DNA of 7,415 bases, taken from positions 1 through 7,415 of the forward strand of contig CALZHS010000161.1 in assembly GCA_945787265.1 (NCBI GenBank), read 5' to 3'. Of the stretch, positions 6,138 through 7,415 are shown piece by piece (within the stretch, counting starts at the first letter, position 1; each line of letters begins with the position of its first letter). The DNA is from an uncultured Gammaproteobacteria bacterium. Its GTDB lineage: Bacteria; Pseudomonadota; Gammaproteobacteria; GCA-001735895. The notes under the pieces are model-generated. The model was given only the letters and a program-made list of their open reading frames with translations, did no database searches and was not told where the DNA came from. The translations under genes were made by a program, and so were the position numbers.

Positions 6138-6923
6138 TCAAAGCCCGAAGAATAACTGGCTGTTGTGCAGGGTCTGCCGGGCCAGCTGTTCAGGAGACTT
6201 ACCCTGGTGAAGGGCTACATTGCGGAGAATATGCGGTAAATAGGCGGGTTCGTTGACGCGGCTCGAGGGTTTCGGATCAAGATTCCGGGGCAACAGGTAG
6301 GGTGCGTCGGTTTCCAGTAACAGCCGGTCGTCAGGGATCATTGGTACCAGCTTCTGCAGTTCCAGTCCGCGGCGTTCGTCGCAGATCCAGCCGGTGATGC
6401 CGATATAGCAGTCGAGATCGAGATAATGCGTCAGGGCCTCGCGCGTATCGGTAAAGCAATGAACGACGATCCGGCTGAGATCGTCGCGAAATTCGCGCAG
6501 CATATCTATGAAGCGTTGATGCGCATCTCGCTGGTGGCAGAACAATGGCATCTGCAGGGCAACAGCAAGCTCCATTTGCCGCTGGAATGCAGTTTCCTGG
6601 GCCGGATGCGGTGAATAGTTGCGATTGAAATCGAGGCCCGTTTCTCCAATTGCGCGCACGCAGTCGTGCTGTGCCATGGTCTTTAGCAGGTCAGAACTAT
6701 GCTCCCCCCATTCGCTGGCGTGGTGAGGATGGACGCCGCAGGTGGATACGAGGCGATCCGGGTAACGATTACAAAGGTCGATCGCCTGTCGACTTTCGTC
6801 GATCGACGTGCCGGTCACAACCATCTGCGTGACGCCGGCTTCGCGGGCGCGTTTCATTACCGCATCCAGATTCCCCAGCAGGCTCTTGTTGGTCAGGTTG
6901 ACACCAATATCGACCAGTTCCAT
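6138..6923 (-). CDS. tatD: TatD metal-dependent deoxyribonuclease
   Basis: This 261-residue TIM-barrel metallohydrolase of the TatD family is a cytoplasmic 3'-5' DNase/RNase linked to DNA repair and RNA turnover. Metal-site motifs, numbered from the ATG at 6923, are CGVHPHH (63-69), IGETGLDFNRN (92-102, with E94), FCHQRDA (128-134, H130), VVHCFTDTRE (153-162, H155) and LLETDAPYLLPR (203-214, D206). The N-terminal DIGVNLT replaces the DxHxH motif of YcfH/YjjV-type paralogues. That replacement, with GITGWICDERRGLEL (175-189) and KPSSRVNEPAYLPHIL (218-233), identifies TatD itself. The ATG at 6923 shares one base with the yadH stop (TGATG), favouring coupled translation. A GTG one codon upstream (6926) is an alternative that adds a single residue. 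Despite the name, it is not needed for Tat export. Confidence 0.93.
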   Translation of the reverse strand: MELVDIGVNLTNKSLLGNLDAVMKRAREAGVTQMVVTGTSIDESRQAIDLCNRYPDRLVSTCGVHPHHASEWGEHSSDLLKTMAQHDCVRAIGETGLDFNRNYSPHPAQETAFQRQMELAVALQMPLFCHQRDAHQRFIDMLREFRDDLSRIVVHCFTDTREALTHYLDLDCYIGITGWICDERRGLELQKLVPMIPDDRLLLETDAPYLLPRNLDPKPSSRVNEPAYLPHILRNVALHQGKSPEQLARQTLHNSQLFFGL

Positions 6924-7415
6924 CACTGGCGAATGCCGGTACCACGGGATAGCAGGGTCAGGCAGATGGTAAACAGCACCGCGATAAAAAACAGGATAAC
7001 AATTATTGCGGTTGACAGTTCGATATCACTGCTGCCGCGAAAGCCGTAGCGAAAGCTGTTAACCATGTAGAGAATCGGGTTAATCAGTGAAACCTGTTGC
7101 CAGAATTCGGGTAGCAGCTTGATCGAGTAAAAAATTCCGCCGAGGTAGGTCAACGGGGTTAGCACAAAAGTCGGAATAATGGTGATGTCGTCGAAGCTGT
7201 TGGCGAAAATCGCGTTGATCAATCCTGCCAGTGCAAACAGGCAGGAGGTCAGCAGTGCAACCAGCAGAACAACGAGCGGGCTGTGCACGCTGAAATTGGT
7301 AAACAGCAGGGACACCAGCGTGACCGCGATGCCAACGCTGATCCCGCGCGCCATACCACCGGTCATGAATCCCAGCAGGATAACCAGGTCGGGCACCGGT
7401 GCGATCTGTATTTCT
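6923..7415 (-). CDS. yadH: YadH-like ABC-2 type transporter permease (C-terminal part, start outside window)
   Basis: This is the C-terminal part (163 residues plus stop) of an ABC-2 inner-membrane permease. The frame stays open to the window edge, reading EIQIAPVPDLVILLGF, which aligns with the middle of E. coli YadH (about 256 residues), so the GTG at 7396 is not the start. It shows the diagnostic FDDITIIPTFVLTPLTYLGG block, then FYSIKLLPEFWQ, INPILYMVNSFRYGF, a final helix (IIVILFFIAVLFTICLTLL) and a basic tail RGTGIRQ. Four or five further hydrophobic helices precede this. A YadG-like ATPase gene would be expected upstream, outside the window. The substrate of YadGH-type exporters is not established. 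The stop (TGA, 6925-6923) overlaps the tatD start by one base. Confidence 0.9.
   Translation of the reverse strand, partial: EIQIAPVPDLVILLGFMTGGMARGISVGIAVTLVSLLFTNFSVHSPLVVLLVALLTSCLFALAGLINAIFANSFDDITIIPTFVLTPLTYLGGIFYSIKLLPEFWQQVSLINPILYMVNSFRYGFRGSSDIELSTAIIVILFFIAVLFTICLTLLSRGTGIRQ

Noticed and set aside
6923..7396. GTG at 7396 as the start of the ABC-2 permease gene
   Set aside because: In-frame codons upstream read EIQIAPV, matching the middle of YadH, so the gene is cut by the window edge.
1..7415. CRISPR array, tRNA, rRNA, insertion sequence or attachment site
   Set aside because: No regularly spaced repeats, cloverleaf-like sequence, transposase frame or flanking target duplications were seen on either strand.

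Overview
The window looks like ordinary chromosomal DNA from a gammaproteobacterium of moderate GC content. The Rep, AmpD, TatD and YadH products match the E. coli proteins motif for motif, and the arginyltransferase-like protein is the bacterial Bpt form. I see no integrase, transposase, phage gene, CRISPR array, tRNA or rRNA. No genus can be named from this alone.

Layout. (1) Positions 2-2486, plus strand: the tail of an operon for a polar amino-acid ABC importer of the Aap (general L-amino acid) type. It holds the 3' end of permease aapQ, complete permease aapM and complete ATPase aapP. The periplasmic binding protein gene (aapJ) is not in view and would be expected upstream. (2) Positions 2487-2672: a gene-free gap between convergent genes. 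It carries a REP-like repeat, two overlapping GC-rich stems and a hairpin lying across the rep stop codon. (3) rep (2673-4688, minus), a superfamily 1 DNA helicase, diverges from ampD (4753-5301, plus), a cytosolic anhydro-muropeptide amidase of wall recycling, across 64 bp. (4) ampD converges on and overlaps by 18 bp with bpt (5284-6000, minus), an aminoacyl-tRNA-protein transferase of the N-degron pathway. (5) Upstream of bpt, 137 bp hold two AT-rich palindromes next to its start. (6) tatD (6138-6923, minus) follows yadH (6923 to the window end, minus, 5' end missing) with a one-base stop/start overlap, so these two form one transcription unit that may continue into bpt.

The genes serve amino-acid uptake, replication, wall recycling, N-end-rule degradation, nucleic-acid 3' processing and ABC export. 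They do not form one visible pathway, and I found no convincing novel system. The points most worth a second look are the palindromes overlapping the bpt start region, the repeat-rich gap after aapP, the TTG start of rep, and the cysteine cluster of Bpt.
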